Below, piece by piece: positions 1 to 6,841 of a stretch of DNA of 17,023 nt. Origin of the DNA: Caldisericota bacterium (GTDB taxonomy: Bacteria > Caldisericota > Caldisericia > Cryosericales > Cryosericaceae). The stretch is taken from NCBI GenBank assembly GCA_026390215.1, contig JAPLGJ010000081.1, forward strand, positions 1-17,023, read 5' to 3'. The number at the start of each line of letters is the position of its first letter. The first letter of the stretch is position 1. The notes below the pieces were generated by a model. That model had not been told where the DNA came from and made no database searches. It was given only the letters and a program-made list of their open reading frames with translations. The position numbers were made by a program, and so were the translations under genes.

Positions 1-369
1 ACAGTCGGCGTTCAGACTGGCACGACAGGGGAGACTTCCGCCAAGCTGATTGCGGGTGTCAAGGTCAATTCCTACCCCGACATCCAGCTTGCCACCCTCG
101 ACCTCGAGAATGGCAAGACCGACGCTGTGGTGAATGACTATCCTGTGTGCACGGCCTATGCCAGCACACACCCCGCATTGAAGGTCCTCAATACCACGTC
201 GATAGCCGGCCAGGACCTGACGCAGCTGTACGGTATCGCCGTGCGGAAGGATGACGCTCAACTCAAGAGCGACATCGACGCGGCCCTCCGCAAAGTAGTT
301 GCGGATGGGACGTACGCGACTCTCTACCGCAAGTACTTCTTTGCCGACCCGCCATACCTGCCCAAATAG
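1..369 (+). CDS. Amino-acid ABC transporter substrate-binding protein, C-terminal part (5' end outside window)
   Basis: The reading frame is open from base 1 to a TAG at 367-369, giving about 122 residues of a periplasmic-type (extracytoplasmic) solute-binding protein of family 3. The visible part begins VGVQTGTTGET, the usual start of the second lobe in polar amino-acid binders. It continues with the DLENGKTDAVVNDYP stretch, where family members have a DAVV.D hinge segment, and ends with ALRKVVADGTYATLYRKYF, the typical C-terminal helix. The signal peptide and first lobe lie upstream of the window. It is followed after 24 bases by a permease gene and then an ATPase gene, so the product should capture a polar amino acid and deliver it to that membrane complex. 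The exact substrate cannot be read from this part. Confidence 0.9.
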   Translation, partial: TVGVQTGTTGETSAKLIAGVKVNSYPDIQLATLDLENGKTDAVVNDYPVCTAYASTHPALKVLNTTSIAGQDLTQLYGIAVRKDDAQLKSDIDAALRKVVADGTYATLYRKYFFADPPYLPK

Positions 370-393
370 CAGTCGTGGCAGGGGTAGCGGAGA

Positions 394-1038
394 ATGTTTA
401 AGTGGTCGATCATCTTCGAAAACTTGCCGTTCCTGTTGGCAGGAGCGTGGACCACGCTTTCGCTGACGGTCGTCTCGATGATCTTTGCGACCGTCGCTGG
501 GCTGCTGGTGGGGTTGTTGAACATGTTTGGCGGCAGGGTGGTCGGGGCCGTCACGCGCTTCTATATCGAAGCGGTCCGAGGCACGCCCGCGCTGCTCCTG
601 GTCCTGCTTGTGTACTACGCTCTCCCGATTATCGGAGTCAATCTTCCCCAATTCCCGGCAGCTGCAGTCTCGCTGGCGGTATGCTATGCAGCCTACATAG
701 CCGAGGTCTTCAGAGCGGCTGTGGAATCGATCCCCAAGGGACAGTCTGAAGCTGCTTTCTCGCTGGGCATGAATCGGGCGCAGGCACTGCGCCACGTTAT
801 CCTCCCGCAGACGTTCCGACGGGTTCTGCCGCCGCTTGCCAATGAGTTTGCGGCGCTGATCAAGGATACGTCCCTGGTGGCCTTCATTTCCATGGAGGAC
901 CTTCTCTTCAAGGCGAAGATCATTGGCGCCCGCACGTACAATATCATGTCGCCCCTCATCGGTGCGGCACTCATCTACTTGATCATGACTACCCCCGTCA
1001 TGCAGTGGTCCCGAAGTCTCGAGAAGAAGGTAGAGTGA
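394..1038 (+). CDS. Amino-acid ABC transporter permease (HisM/GlnP type)
   Basis: This 214-residue integral membrane protein forms the channel of a polar amino-acid ABC importer. The N-terminus (FKWSIIFENLPFLLAGAWTT) is typical of the HisMQ/GlnP permease family, followed by about five hydrophobic helices. The cytoplasmic coupling motif that contacts the ATPase is clear: EAAFSLGMNRAQALRHVILP, the EAA loop, near residues 116-135, followed by a conserved ALIKDTSL segment. The ATG at 394 has a close purine-rich stretch (GGGG at 381, GGAG at 389). The gene stops one base before the ATPase start, so the two are translationally coupled. Length is normal for the family. Substrate specificity is not visible. 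Confidence 0.93.
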   Translation: MFKWSIIFENLPFLLAGAWTTLSLTVVSMIFATVAGLLVGLLNMFGGRVVGAVTRFYIEAVRGTPALLLVLLVYYALPIIGVNLPQFPAAAVSLAVCYAAYIAEVFRAAVESIPKGQSEAAFSLGMNRAQALRHVILPQTFRRVLPPLANEFAALIKDTSLVAFISMEDLLFKAKIIGARTYNIMSPLIGAALIYLIMTTPVMQWSRSLEKKVE

Positions 1039-1039
1039 G

Positions 1040-1798
1040 ATGGCTGACGGCATGACGGCACAGGGGAAGCTGCTCGTTGTCGACGATCTGCACAAGTCGT
1101 TCGGCTCTCTCGAAGTCATCAAGGGAGTCAGCTTCGACATGGATTTCAAGGAACGCCTGGTGCTGATGGGACCCTCAGGTTCAGGCAAGAGTACGCTGGT
1201 GAGGTGCATCAACTGGATCGAGCCCCCGTCGGCTGGCCGCGTGACATTCGACGGCAAGCTCGTCGAATCAGGCAAGTATGACATTCGCAGGCTGAGAGAA
1301 GATATTGGCATGGTGTTTCAGCAGTTCAACGTGTTTCCCCACCTTACGGCTCTTCAGAACGTCGCCCTGGGACCTGTCGTGGTCAAGAAGACGGCTCGCA
1401 AAGAGGCTGAGGCTGAGGCAATGGAGCTTCTGGCGAAGGTCGGGCTGTCACATCGGGCTGATCACAAGCCTGCTCAAATGAGTGGCGGTGAGCAACAGCG
1501 GGTAGCCATTGCGCGTGCGCTTGCCATGCACCCGAAACTCATGCTGTTCGACGAGCCAACGTCCTCCATTGACGTCGAGTTGATCCATGAGGTCCTCGAC
1601 GTGATGGTCAGACTTGCGGACGAAGGCATGACAATGATTGTCGTCACCCACGAGATGGGTTTTGCGAAGGAAGTTGCGGACCGTGTCATCTTCATGGATC
1701 AGGGACTCATTATTGAGTCTGGATCTCCTTGTGAAGTGTTTGAACACCCTCAGCAGGAGCGTACACTGAGTTTTCTGAGCAAGGTGCTCCTGGCCTGA
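1040..1798 (+). CDS. glnQ: Amino-acid ABC transporter ATP-binding protein (GlnQ type)
   Basis: This 252-residue protein is the ATPase that powers the amino-acid importer encoded with it. It has Walker A GPSGSGKST at residues 44-52, a Q-loop in VFQQFNVFPH, the signature MSGGEQQ at 147-153, Walker B LMLFDEP at 167-173 and the H-loop histidine at 204 (VVTHE). These match the GlnQ/HisP branch of polar amino-acid transporters, and VFQQFNVFPHLT is characteristic of that branch. The D-loop reads SSIDVE (175-180) where most family members have SALDPE, a minor oddity. The start at 1040 lies one base after the permease stop; ATG 1052 is a possible alternative. An intrinsic terminator follows 19 bases after the stop, making this the last gene of the operon. 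The symbol is generic for the family. Confidence 0.93.
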   Translation: MADGMTAQGKLLVVDDLHKSFGSLEVIKGVSFDMDFKERLVLMGPSGSGKSTLVRCINWIEPPSAGRVTFDGKLVESGKYDIRRLREDIGMVFQQFNVFPHLTALQNVALGPVVVKKTARKEAEAEAMELLAKVGLSHRADHKPAQMSGGEQQRVAIARALAMHPKLMLFDEPTSSIDVELIHEVLDVMVRLADEGMTMIVVTHEMGFAKEVADRVIFMDQGLIIESGSPCEVFEHPQQERTLSFLSKVLLA

Positions 1799-1816
1799 AT
1801 GTGCCATGACCGTGAG

Positions 1817-1850
1817 GAGGGGCGCCGAAAGGCGCCCCTCTTTTTCTTTT
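1817..1850 (+). terminator. Rho-independent terminator of the amino-acid ABC operon
   Basis: A perfect 10-bp stem (1817-1826 with 1831-1840, mostly G-C) is closed by a GAAA tetraloop at 1827-1830. It is followed directly by TTTTTCTTTT at 1841-1850. The hairpin sits 19 bases after the stop of the ATPase gene and before coaD. It is the only clear stem-plus-U-tract terminator I see in the window. Confidence 0.96.
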
Positions 1851-1897
1851 CATCGGACACCTTTTGACTACACTTGAACATGAGGTCTATGGGACAC

Positions 1898-2398
1898 ATG
1901 GATAAAATCGTCTATCCGGGCACATTTGACCCGGTCACCAGAGGACATGTCGACATCATTGAGCGTGGAGCGCGTTTGTGCGACCGCCTGGTTGTCGGCG
2001 TTGCTGGCATAGCATATAAGAGTCCAATGTGGTCACTGGACGAGCGGGTCGACATGGTCCGGAGCGCAACCCGACATATCCCGAACGTCGTCGTGGAAGG
2101 CTTCGACGACTTGGTCGTTCATTTCATGAAGCGTGTAGGTACCAACATCATGCTGCGTGGATTGCGGCCCGTCTCGGACTTTGATCGTGAGGTACAGCTT
2201 GCCTGGGCGAACAGATATCTCGACCCGAATGTGGATGTTATCTATCTCATGAGCTCGCAGGAGCATTTCTTCGTTTCCTCCACACTCATTAAGCAGATGT
2301 ACGAGGGCGGCGGAGACATTCGTGACTTGGTTCCCGCGAGTGTTGCAGACAGGATCTTGCTTGGTCTGTCTCGGTCCAGGGGAGGAACGCATGATTGA
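1898..2398 (+). CDS. coaD: Phosphopantetheine adenylyltransferase
   Basis: CoaD transfers AMP from ATP to 4'-phosphopantetheine, the penultimate step of coenzyme A synthesis, in the cytosol. From ATG 1898 the protein is 166 residues, the usual length, and begins MDKIVYPGTFDPVTRGHVDI. This contains the nucleotidyltransferase signature, with the T/HxGH element at TRGH (residues 14-17). Further family marks are LRGLRPVSDFD and the late SSTLIKQM segment corresponding to the ISSS.vR motif. The frame is open further upstream with candidate starts TTG 1874, ATG 1880 and ATG 1889. GAGG at 1882-1885 lies close before 1889, so the annotated start could be a few residues longer; homology favours 1898. 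The stop overlaps the next gene by 8 bases. Confidence 0.95.
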   Translation: MDKIVYPGTFDPVTRGHVDIIERGARLCDRLVVGVAGIAYKSPMWSLDERVDMVRSATRHIPNVVVEGFDDLVVHFMKRVGTNIMLRGLRPVSDFDREVQLAWANRYLDPNVDVIYLMSSQEHFFVSSTLIKQMYEGGGDIRDLVPASVADRILLGLSRSRGGTHD

Positions 2399-2879
2399 GA
2401 AACTTACGCTGCAGGACATCATCGACCGCATCGATCAGGTAAGGGAGCGGAGTTACAGGTTGTTTGGCTATCGCCTCATCAAGGATGAGGAGCTGGCAAG
2501 TGCAGTCGCACATCTCCGCACTGCATTTCCGGAGCAGGTTCGGAATGCGTGTGCCCTGCTGGAACAGCGTGATGCCCTGATGGCCGATGCGAGGCGACAG
2601 TGTGGCCGGATGATAGAAGAGGGCCAGCGGTCACACGATGACCTGGTCGCAGACAACGAGATCGTGCGTTCCGCGGCTGCTGAACGAGAGCGTATGATGG
2701 CCGAGGTCGTTGCTGCGCGAAAGGCCGCTGAACAGCAGGCTGACGGCTACTCGCTGAAGATGCTGGAGCAGCTGGAGCAGATCCTGACGAGGCTTACTGA
2801 GACCGTCAAGGCGTCGGAGACGCAGTTCCATGTTGAGGAGAAAGAAGATGAGACTCGAGCTCCAGAAACTGAACATTGA
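2391..2879 (+). CDS. Coiled-coil protein of unknown function (ATP synthase subunit b/H-like)
   Basis: This 162-residue soluble, highly charged protein has no catalytic motif that I recognise. The N-terminal part (KLTLQDIIDRIDQV, then a GYRLIKDEEL segment) precedes a long Glu/Arg/Ala/Gln-rich stretch from about residue 40 to 140, with heptad-like spacing suggestive of coiled coil. The tail is acidic (EEKEDETRAPETEH). From memory, clostridial genomes often carry a similar small gene beside coaD, annotated loosely as an ATPase or V-type subunit-H-like protein. I do not infer proton pumping from that. The ATG at 2391 overlaps the coaD stop by 8 bases and has a strong GGGGAGG upstream, so translation is probably coupled. 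Function is unknown. Confidence 0.8.
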   Translation: MIEKLTLQDIIDRIDQVRERSYRLFGYRLIKDEELASAVAHLRTAFPEQVRNACALLEQRDALMADARRQCGRMIEEGQRSHDDLVADNEIVRSAAAERERMMAEVVAARKAAEQQADGYSLKMLEQLEQILTRLTETVKASETQFHVEEKEDETRAPETEH

Positions 2880-3309
2880 GCAAGGAAGCAGCCAATCCTT
2901 CGCATTTGAAGAGACCTCGGTCGGAGATCTTTCTGGCGTCACACTCCTTGAGCCGGTGACGGGGCAGTTCGTCCTGAGCAATCTTGGTATCGGATATCAG
3001 TTCTCCGGTTCGTTCAACGCGAGGGTGAGCCAGCCCTGTGTAAGGTGTCTGGACCCGGTCATGGAGGATGTCGAGTTCGACGTCAATGAAACGTATCTTC
3101 TCAATGGGGAAGAGGATCCCGATCAGGAAGGAGTGTTTGCCCTTGAGTCGGATGTCCTGGACGTTTCCGACGTCGTGCGCCAGAACCTGCTCATTGAAGT
3201 CACGGAGTTCCCATTATGCAAGAATGACTGCAGGGGCCTATGCCCTGAGTGTGGGGCGAACCTGAACTCGACAGTGTGTCCACATCAGAAATCGCTGGAG
3301 GAGAAGTAA
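2848..3309 (+). CDS. yceD: DUF177/YceD-like protein with zinc-ribbon-like C-terminus
   Basis: From ATG 2848 (GAGGAG at 2835-2840, spacing 7) the protein is 153 residues. It fits the DUF177 family, known in E. coli as YceD and linked in plants and bacteria to 23S rRNA accumulation. The family core is visible as QPCVRCLDPV (C64, C67) and a C-terminal cysteine cluster C124, C128, C132, C135, C144, with GLCPECGANLN typical of the family. The cysteines probably hold zinc; that is an inference. It overlaps the end of the coiled-coil gene by 32 bases. In most bacteria this gene is followed by rpmF; here the next gene is asnS. The exact molecular role of the family is not settled. Confidence 0.88.
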   Translation: MRLELQKLNIEQGSSQSFAFEETSVGDLSGVTLLEPVTGQFVLSNLGIGYQFSGSFNARVSQPCVRCLDPVMEDVEFDVNETYLLNGEEDPDQEGVFALESDVLDVSDVVRQNLLIEVTEFPLCKNDCRGLCPECGANLNSTVCPHQKSLEEK

Positions 3310-3311
3310 TC

Positions 3312-4595
3312 ATGTACATCGACAAGGCAGCAGACTACGTCGGGAAGGTCCAGACCATCAACGGCTGGGTCTATAACAGTCGGAGTAGCGGGAAAGTGGC
3401 ATTTGTCCTCGTTCGGGACGGCAGCGGCATCATGCAGTGTGTCGTTGCCAAGAGTGATATCGACGAGTCGACATTCGAGGCGGTGCGTCACCTTACCCAG
3501 GAGAGCAGCATCAGCATCACCGGTGCAATCCATGCCGAAGAGCGGGCGCCCGGCGGTCACGAAATGCATGTTCAGAAGGTCGAGGTGCATCAGGCGGCTG
3601 TGGACTACCCGATTACGCCCAAAGAACACGGCGTCGATTTCCTGATGGGCAACCGGCACCTGTGGCTTCGCTCGAAGCGCCAGTGGGCGATCATGCGCAT
3701 ACGTGCCACGATCGTCAAGAGCATCCGTGACTACCTCGACGACAACGACTTCCTGCTCATGGACGCCCCCATTTTGTCCGCCAATGCCTGTGAAGGATCC
3801 TCGACCCTGTTCTCGACTGACTATTTTGGCGTACCCGCCTACCTGTCGCAGAGCGGTCAGCTCTACAACGAAGCGACGGCCATGGCCTTTGGGAAGGTCT
3901 ACTGCTTTGGTCCTGCGTTTCGCGCCGAGAAGTCAAAGACGCGCCGGCACCTGACCGAGTTCTGGATGGTCGAGCCCGAGATGGCCTACTGTGATTGGTC
4001 ACAGAACTGCGGTGTCCAGGAGGAGTTCGTCACGTACATCGTGCAGCAGGTCCTGGAGAAGCGCAAAGAAGAGCTTGCCATCATCGAGCGGGATGTTTCT
4101 CCGCTCGAGAAGATAGCTACGCCGTTTCCACGCATCTCCTACGATGAGGCAGTGAAGCTCCTCCAGAAAGCCGGTTCTCCGATACAGTGGGGCGACGATT
4201 TTGGTGGGGATGAGGAGACACTTATCTCTAACCAGTTCGAACGGCCGGTCTTCGTACACAGCTATCCCAAATCGTTCAAAGCGTTCTACATGAAGACAAA
4301 TCCTGCCAATCCGCAGACGGTGCTGTGCGCTGACCTGCTGGCTCCGGAGGGATACGGCGAGATCATCGGAGGCGGGCAGCGCGAAGACGACTTCAAGCTG
4401 CTTCTCGATCGCGTTCATGCCGAGGGACTTGCCGAAGCAGACTACCAGTGGTACCTGGACCTGCGCAAATATGGATCTGTCCCGCATAGCGGGTTTGGTC
4501 TTGGCGTGGAGCGGACAGTAGCGTGGATCTGCAAGCTGCCGCATGTGCGGGAAACGGTCCCCTTCCCTCGCCTGCTCGAGAAGATCTATCCATAG
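3312..4595 (+). CDS. asnS: Asparaginyl-tRNA synthetase
   Basis: AsnRS charges tRNA-Asn with asparagine using ATP. The 427-residue protein has an N-terminal OB-fold anticodon-binding domain (about 1-105, with TINGWVYNSRSSGKVAFV) and a class IIb catalytic domain. It shows CEGSSTLFSTDYF, SQSGQLYNEA, motif 2 beginning FRAEKSKTRRHLTEFWM at residue 203, and motif 3 GFGLGVERT at 394-402. The C-terminal RETVPFPR favours AsnRS over archaeal-type AspRS, which usually has an ILFPRD variant there. The start ATG 3312 lies just after the yceD stop, with GGAGGAG upstream at 3297-3303. The frame is open further upstream but that part overlaps yceD and has no homology. Length is normal for a compact bacterial AsnRS. 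Confidence 0.95.
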   Translation: MYIDKAADYVGKVQTINGWVYNSRSSGKVAFVLVRDGSGIMQCVVAKSDIDESTFEAVRHLTQESSISITGAIHAEERAPGGHEMHVQKVEVHQAAVDYPITPKEHGVDFLMGNRHLWLRSKRQWAIMRIRATIVKSIRDYLDDNDFLLMDAPILSANACEGSSTLFSTDYFGVPAYLSQSGQLYNEATAMAFGKVYCFGPAFRAEKSKTRRHLTEFWMVEPEMAYCDWSQNCGVQEEFVTYIVQQVLEKRKEELAIIERDVSPLEKIATPFPRISYDEAVKLLQKAGSPIQWGDDFGGDEETLISNQFERPVFVHSYPKSFKAFYMKTNPANPQTVLCADLLAPEGYGEIIGGGQREDDFKLLLDRVHAEGLAEADYQWYLDLRKYGSVPHSGFGLGVERTVAWICKLPHVRETVPFPRLLEKIYP

Positions 4596-4604
4596 ACCGG
4601 AGCA

Positions 4605-5630
4605 ATGGCAGCAGCCAAGGGATACGCTTCGGGCTTCAACGACGTTTCGGTGACTGAGGGTCTCACAAGCCTCAGAGGGAAGAAGCCGGCGTCGCTCTAT
4701 GTCTTTGCGCCCGGAGACGACTATTTCATTCCACAGGCGAAAGAGGCAGCACGGTCACTGGTAGCACAGGTTTTCCGAGCCTTCGACTATGCCGAGTTTG
4801 AGGGCAGCGACGACAACGTTGACGGCATCCGTGAGTTCCTCGGCAGCGAGAGCTTCGGGTCCGGGCGCAAGGTTCTCGTCATCAATGGCCTCGAAGACAA
4901 GGGAGCCAAACGCCTTGGTACCATGGTCCCCCTGTTTCTGTCCGGCGGTACCACCACGGTCATATTTGCAGACCCTGCCAAAGTCCCCGCAGAGCTGCTG
5001 AAGAAGGCGTATGTGGTTACGAGCTACGCCGTGCCCCCGACGGCAGTGCGCTCGTGGATCAAGAAGAGGTTCGAGGGGCGCGCGATAGAGGATCAGGCGG
5101 TCCACGAGCTTATGGAGCGGACAGCAAGCAGCTTCTTCCTTATGCGAAGCGAGATTGACAAACTCCTTGCATATACCGACACAGCCGTCACTGTCGCTGA
5201 TGTCCGCGAGGTCGTGCCTCGGTGCCACGTTGCTGCTGCTGCCGATCTCGTCGAGGCTATCTCTCTCAGGAAATACGACCGTGCAGTGACGGCGTTCTAT
5301 GACCTTTCGGCTTCAGGGGCCGCCGACACTATCATTCTCTATGATGTGGAAGTCGGGTTTGTACGGTTGTTGAATGCGAAGCTGGTTTCGAAGTCCAATC
5401 GCCCCAAGGCGGACCTCAGGGCCTGGTGCCTGCGCACCCAGCATCAGTATCTGGACGACTATACGCTGAGTGCTCTCCTGACAGCGGCGAGTCGTATCAA
5501 ACTGCGTGAACTTGAGGCAATGCTCGAGCGCCTCGAGGAAATCGAGTATGAAACGAAGAAAGGGCTCACCAGCAATGCGCTGGTGGCCCTTGAACGGTTG
5601 CTTTCAGCAGTAGCTCTTACGAAGCAGTAG
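4605..5630 (+). CDS. holA: DNA polymerase III subunit delta
   Basis: The delta subunit is the wrench of the clamp loader: it opens the beta sliding clamp during DNA replication. The 341-residue protein fits HolA in length and layout. An N-terminal AAA+-like domain lacking Walker motifs begins near SLYVFAPGDDYFIPQAKEA (family pattern YLLyG.d.fli.ea). There is a middle region with AVPPTAVRSWIKKRFEGRA and TASSFFLMRSEIDKL (family: lR.EleKL), and a helical C-terminal collar domain. Sequence conservation in this family is low, so the call rests on these patterns and length. It starts at ATG 4605, with GGAG just before, 9 bases after the asnS stop. Its last 14 bases overlap the 3' end of rpsT on the other strand, the classic holA-rpsT neighbourhood. 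Confidence 0.88.
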   Translation: MAAAKGYASGFNDVSVTEGLTSLRGKKPASLYVFAPGDDYFIPQAKEAARSLVAQVFRAFDYAEFEGSDDNVDGIREFLGSESFGSGRKVLVINGLEDKGAKRLGTMVPLFLSGGTTTVIFADPAKVPAELLKKAYVVTSYAVPPTAVRSWIKKRFEGRAIEDQAVHELMERTASSFFLMRSEIDKLLAYTDTAVTVADVREVVPRCHVAAAADLVEAISLRKYDRAVTAFYDLSASGAADTIILYDVEVGFVRLLNAKLVSKSNRPKADLRAWCLRTQHQYLDDYTLSALLTAASRIKLRELEAMLERLEEIEYETKKGLTSNALVALERLLSAVALTKQ

Positions 5631-5886
5631 CCTTGGCCGCAATCTTGGCCGCGTTCGCCTTTTTCATCAGGCGAGACTTCTTGCGGGCAGCCGTATTCTT
5701 GTGGACAATGCCCTTCTGAGCGAGTTTGTCAAGCTGCTTCACAGCGTCGACGACCTTCTCGGGGGCATAGTCGGACTTGCGAGCCATGTCCAAGGCAAGT
5801 TTTGTCTTCGCTGTATGCTCAGTGTTGTATGCCGTCCGTGTCTTGGTCTTGCGGACGTCCTTAAGAGAAGCTTTCTTAATTGGCAT
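5617..5886 (-). CDS. rpsT: 30S ribosomal protein S20
   Basis: This 89-residue, strongly basic protein binds 16S rRNA in the small ribosomal subunit. It begins MPIKKASLKDVRKTKTRTAY and contains the family hallmark GIVHKNTAARKKSRLMKK, ending in an Ala/Lys-rich tail. The ATG at 5884-5886 has a perfect AAGGAG at 5893-5898 (spacing 6). An in-frame ATG eleven codons upstream would lengthen the protein without homology and is rejected. The gene is transcribed towards holA, and the stop codons interlock in a 14-base convergent overlap. A good sigma-70-type promoter is visible about 40 bases upstream. Confidence 0.96.
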   Translation of the reverse strand: MPIKKASLKDVRKTKTRTAYNTEHTAKTKLALDMARKSDYAPEKVVDAVKQLDKLAQKGIVHKNTAARKKSRLMKKANAAKIAAKATAS

Positions 5887-5923
5887 GAAACTCTCCTTTG
5901 TCTCTTCGGAACTTATCATGTCT

Positions 5924-5951
5924 ACTCTACCTGATTTTCCCGTTATGTCAA
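5924..5951 (-). promoter_or_regulatory. Predicted sigma-70-type promoter of rpsT
   Basis: On the - strand a perfect -35 TTGACA (5946-5951) is followed by a 16-base spacer and TAGAGT (5924-5929, 4 of 6 to consensus). The predicted RNA start near 5917 leaves a leader of about 30 nt containing the AAGGAG site of rpsT. Confidence 0.75.
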
Positions 5952-6002
5952 TGATTGTTCGCTTCGCCAGTCAGTGGGTGGAAGTCTTCCGCGCGAGTCG
6001 GC

Positions 6003-6031
6003 TTGACCGTCGGGTCGGTTCAGCGTAAACT
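6003..6031 (+). promoter_or_regulatory. Predicted sigma-70-type promoter of the ECF S-component-like gene
   Basis: TTGACC (6003-6008, 5 of 6) and TAAACT (6026-6031, 4 of 6) are separated by the ideal 17 bases and lie about 47 bases before the GTG start at 6078. Together with the rpsT promoter this makes 5920-6077 a divergent promoter region. Confidence 0.7.
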
Positions 6032-6077
6032 AAAAGTGTAGGTACTACGACAGGCCAGCCCGAATCGGGAGGATCGC

Positions 6078-6623
6078 GTGAAGACAACCAGGTATATTAC
6101 GAGAGCCGCCATTGTCCTTGCATTGACTATTGCTCTTCAATTCGCAATACGGGAGCTCGTCCCATCTGCCCCCCCGTTCAATTTCGTCAACCTCTTCCTC
6201 GTAGGCAGTATCGTAAACCTCGGTCTGCTCCTTGCGACAGAGACGACGGGAGTATGGGCCGGCGTCATTATCGCGATTGCGGCGCCCGTCACTGCGTGGT
6301 TCCAGCAGCATCTTGTTTCACCTGCGATGATACCGGCAGTCATGGCGGGGAACCTGCTGCTTGTCGTGCTGTTCTGGCTGGTGACGCGGAGAGGCGGGTC
6401 AACTGATTCCAGGATGCGGTGGATCGGTCTTGGCATGGGCGCAGCCGCAAAAATGGCGTTTCTGTATGCTGCCATAGGCGCCATTGTCGGCACACTGACA
6501 AAACTGCCTGCGGCTGCCGCTGCGTTCATACGGTTCTCGTTCAGCTGGCCGCAGTTCGTAACAGCCGTAATCGGGGGAGTCCTGTCGTCGTTGATTGCTC
6601 GTCGTATCAAACGGATTTCCTGA
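6078..6623 (+). CDS. Six-helix membrane protein, probable ECF transporter S component
   Basis: This 181-residue protein is very hydrophobic, with about six membrane segments near residues 8-25, 36-54, 57-72, 80-100, 115-140 and 155-172. It has a short basic N-terminus (MKTTRYITRAA) and basic C-terminus (RRIKRIS). Size, helix number and the N-terminal pattern resemble the substrate-binding S components of energy-coupling-factor vitamin/metal importers. No ECF ATPase or T component is nearby, as expected for group II systems with a shared energiser. The substrate cannot be inferred; I see no riboswitch I recognise upstream. The start is GTG 6078, chosen for GGGAGG at 6067-6072 (spacing 5). It has its own predicted promoter and no clear terminator. 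It could instead be an unrelated small membrane protein. Confidence 0.65.
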   Translation: MKTTRYITRAAIVLALTIALQFAIRELVPSAPPFNFVNLFLVGSIVNLGLLLATETTGVWAGVIIAIAAPVTAWFQQHLVSPAMIPAVMAGNLLLVVLFWLVTRRGGSTDSRMRWIGLGMGAAAKMAFLYAAIGAIVGTLTKLPAAAAAFIRFSFSWPQFVTAVIGGVLSSLIARRIKRIS

Positions 6624-6705
6624 ACTGCCGCTCGGGTCTAGCCACCACTCCTGCCGAGTTCTCCAGACGATTGAATCTATGGCCGGCACAGCGCGGAGCA
6701 TTGCC
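6624..6705. other. Intergenic stretch without recognised features
   Basis: These 82 bases lie between the membrane-protein stop and the promoter of the FNT operon. I see no stem with a U-tract, no tRNA and no small ORF with a convincing ribosome binding site. Confidence 0.5.
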
Positions 6706-6733
6706 TTGACTTCATGCTATCCTGTTATACAAT
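6706..6733 (+). promoter_or_regulatory. Predicted sigma-70-type promoter of the FNT-mobA-hydrogenase operon
   Basis: TTGACT (6706-6711, 5 of 6) and TACAAT (6728-6733, 5 of 6) are 16 bases apart, the best promoter-like pair upstream of the hydrogenase genes. The predicted start near 6740 gives an unusually long leader of about 100 nt. No comparably good promoter was seen between the FNT gene and HydA, so this may drive the whole block. Confidence 0.75.
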
Positions 6734-6739
6734 TCACAT

Positions 6740-6841
6740 GATGCCATGAAACTGGTGGCGGAGTCCAGGTATTGGTGCCTGTATTGATGGAAATGTCCGT
6801 CAATGCAACATACACCTGTGGGAAAGAAAGGAGGCACTGCG
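6740..6841 (+). promoter_or_regulatory. Structured 5' leader of the FNT gene, candidate cis-regulatory RNA
   Basis: The leader contains a hairpin with a 9-bp core (6783-6791 with 6796-6804, one G-T wobble, AATG loop), extendable to 12 bp (6780-6791 with 6796-6807). Bases CAGGT 6766-6770 can pair with ACCTG 6814-6818, enclosing that hairpin. GTGCCT 6775-6780 can pair with AGGCAC 6832-6837, which includes the end of the ribosome binding site. The last two pairings cross, so a pseudoknot that hides the ribosome binding site is possible; base 6780 is shared by the extended hairpin. I do not recognise a known riboswitch class; a regulatory role is inferred. Confidence 0.45.
6827..6834 (+). promoter_or_regulatory. 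Ribosome binding site that fixes the TTG start of the FNT gene
   Basis: AAAGGAGG, an almost full anti-16S match, lies 7 bases before TTG 6842. The in-frame ATG at 6803 lies inside the leader hairpin and has no such site, so the TTG start is preferred. Confidence 0.8.

Noticed and set aside
1864..1892. Possible promoter before coaD with TTGACT at 1864-1869
   Set aside because: The best -10 at the right distance would fall on or after the candidate start codons and matches consensus poorly.
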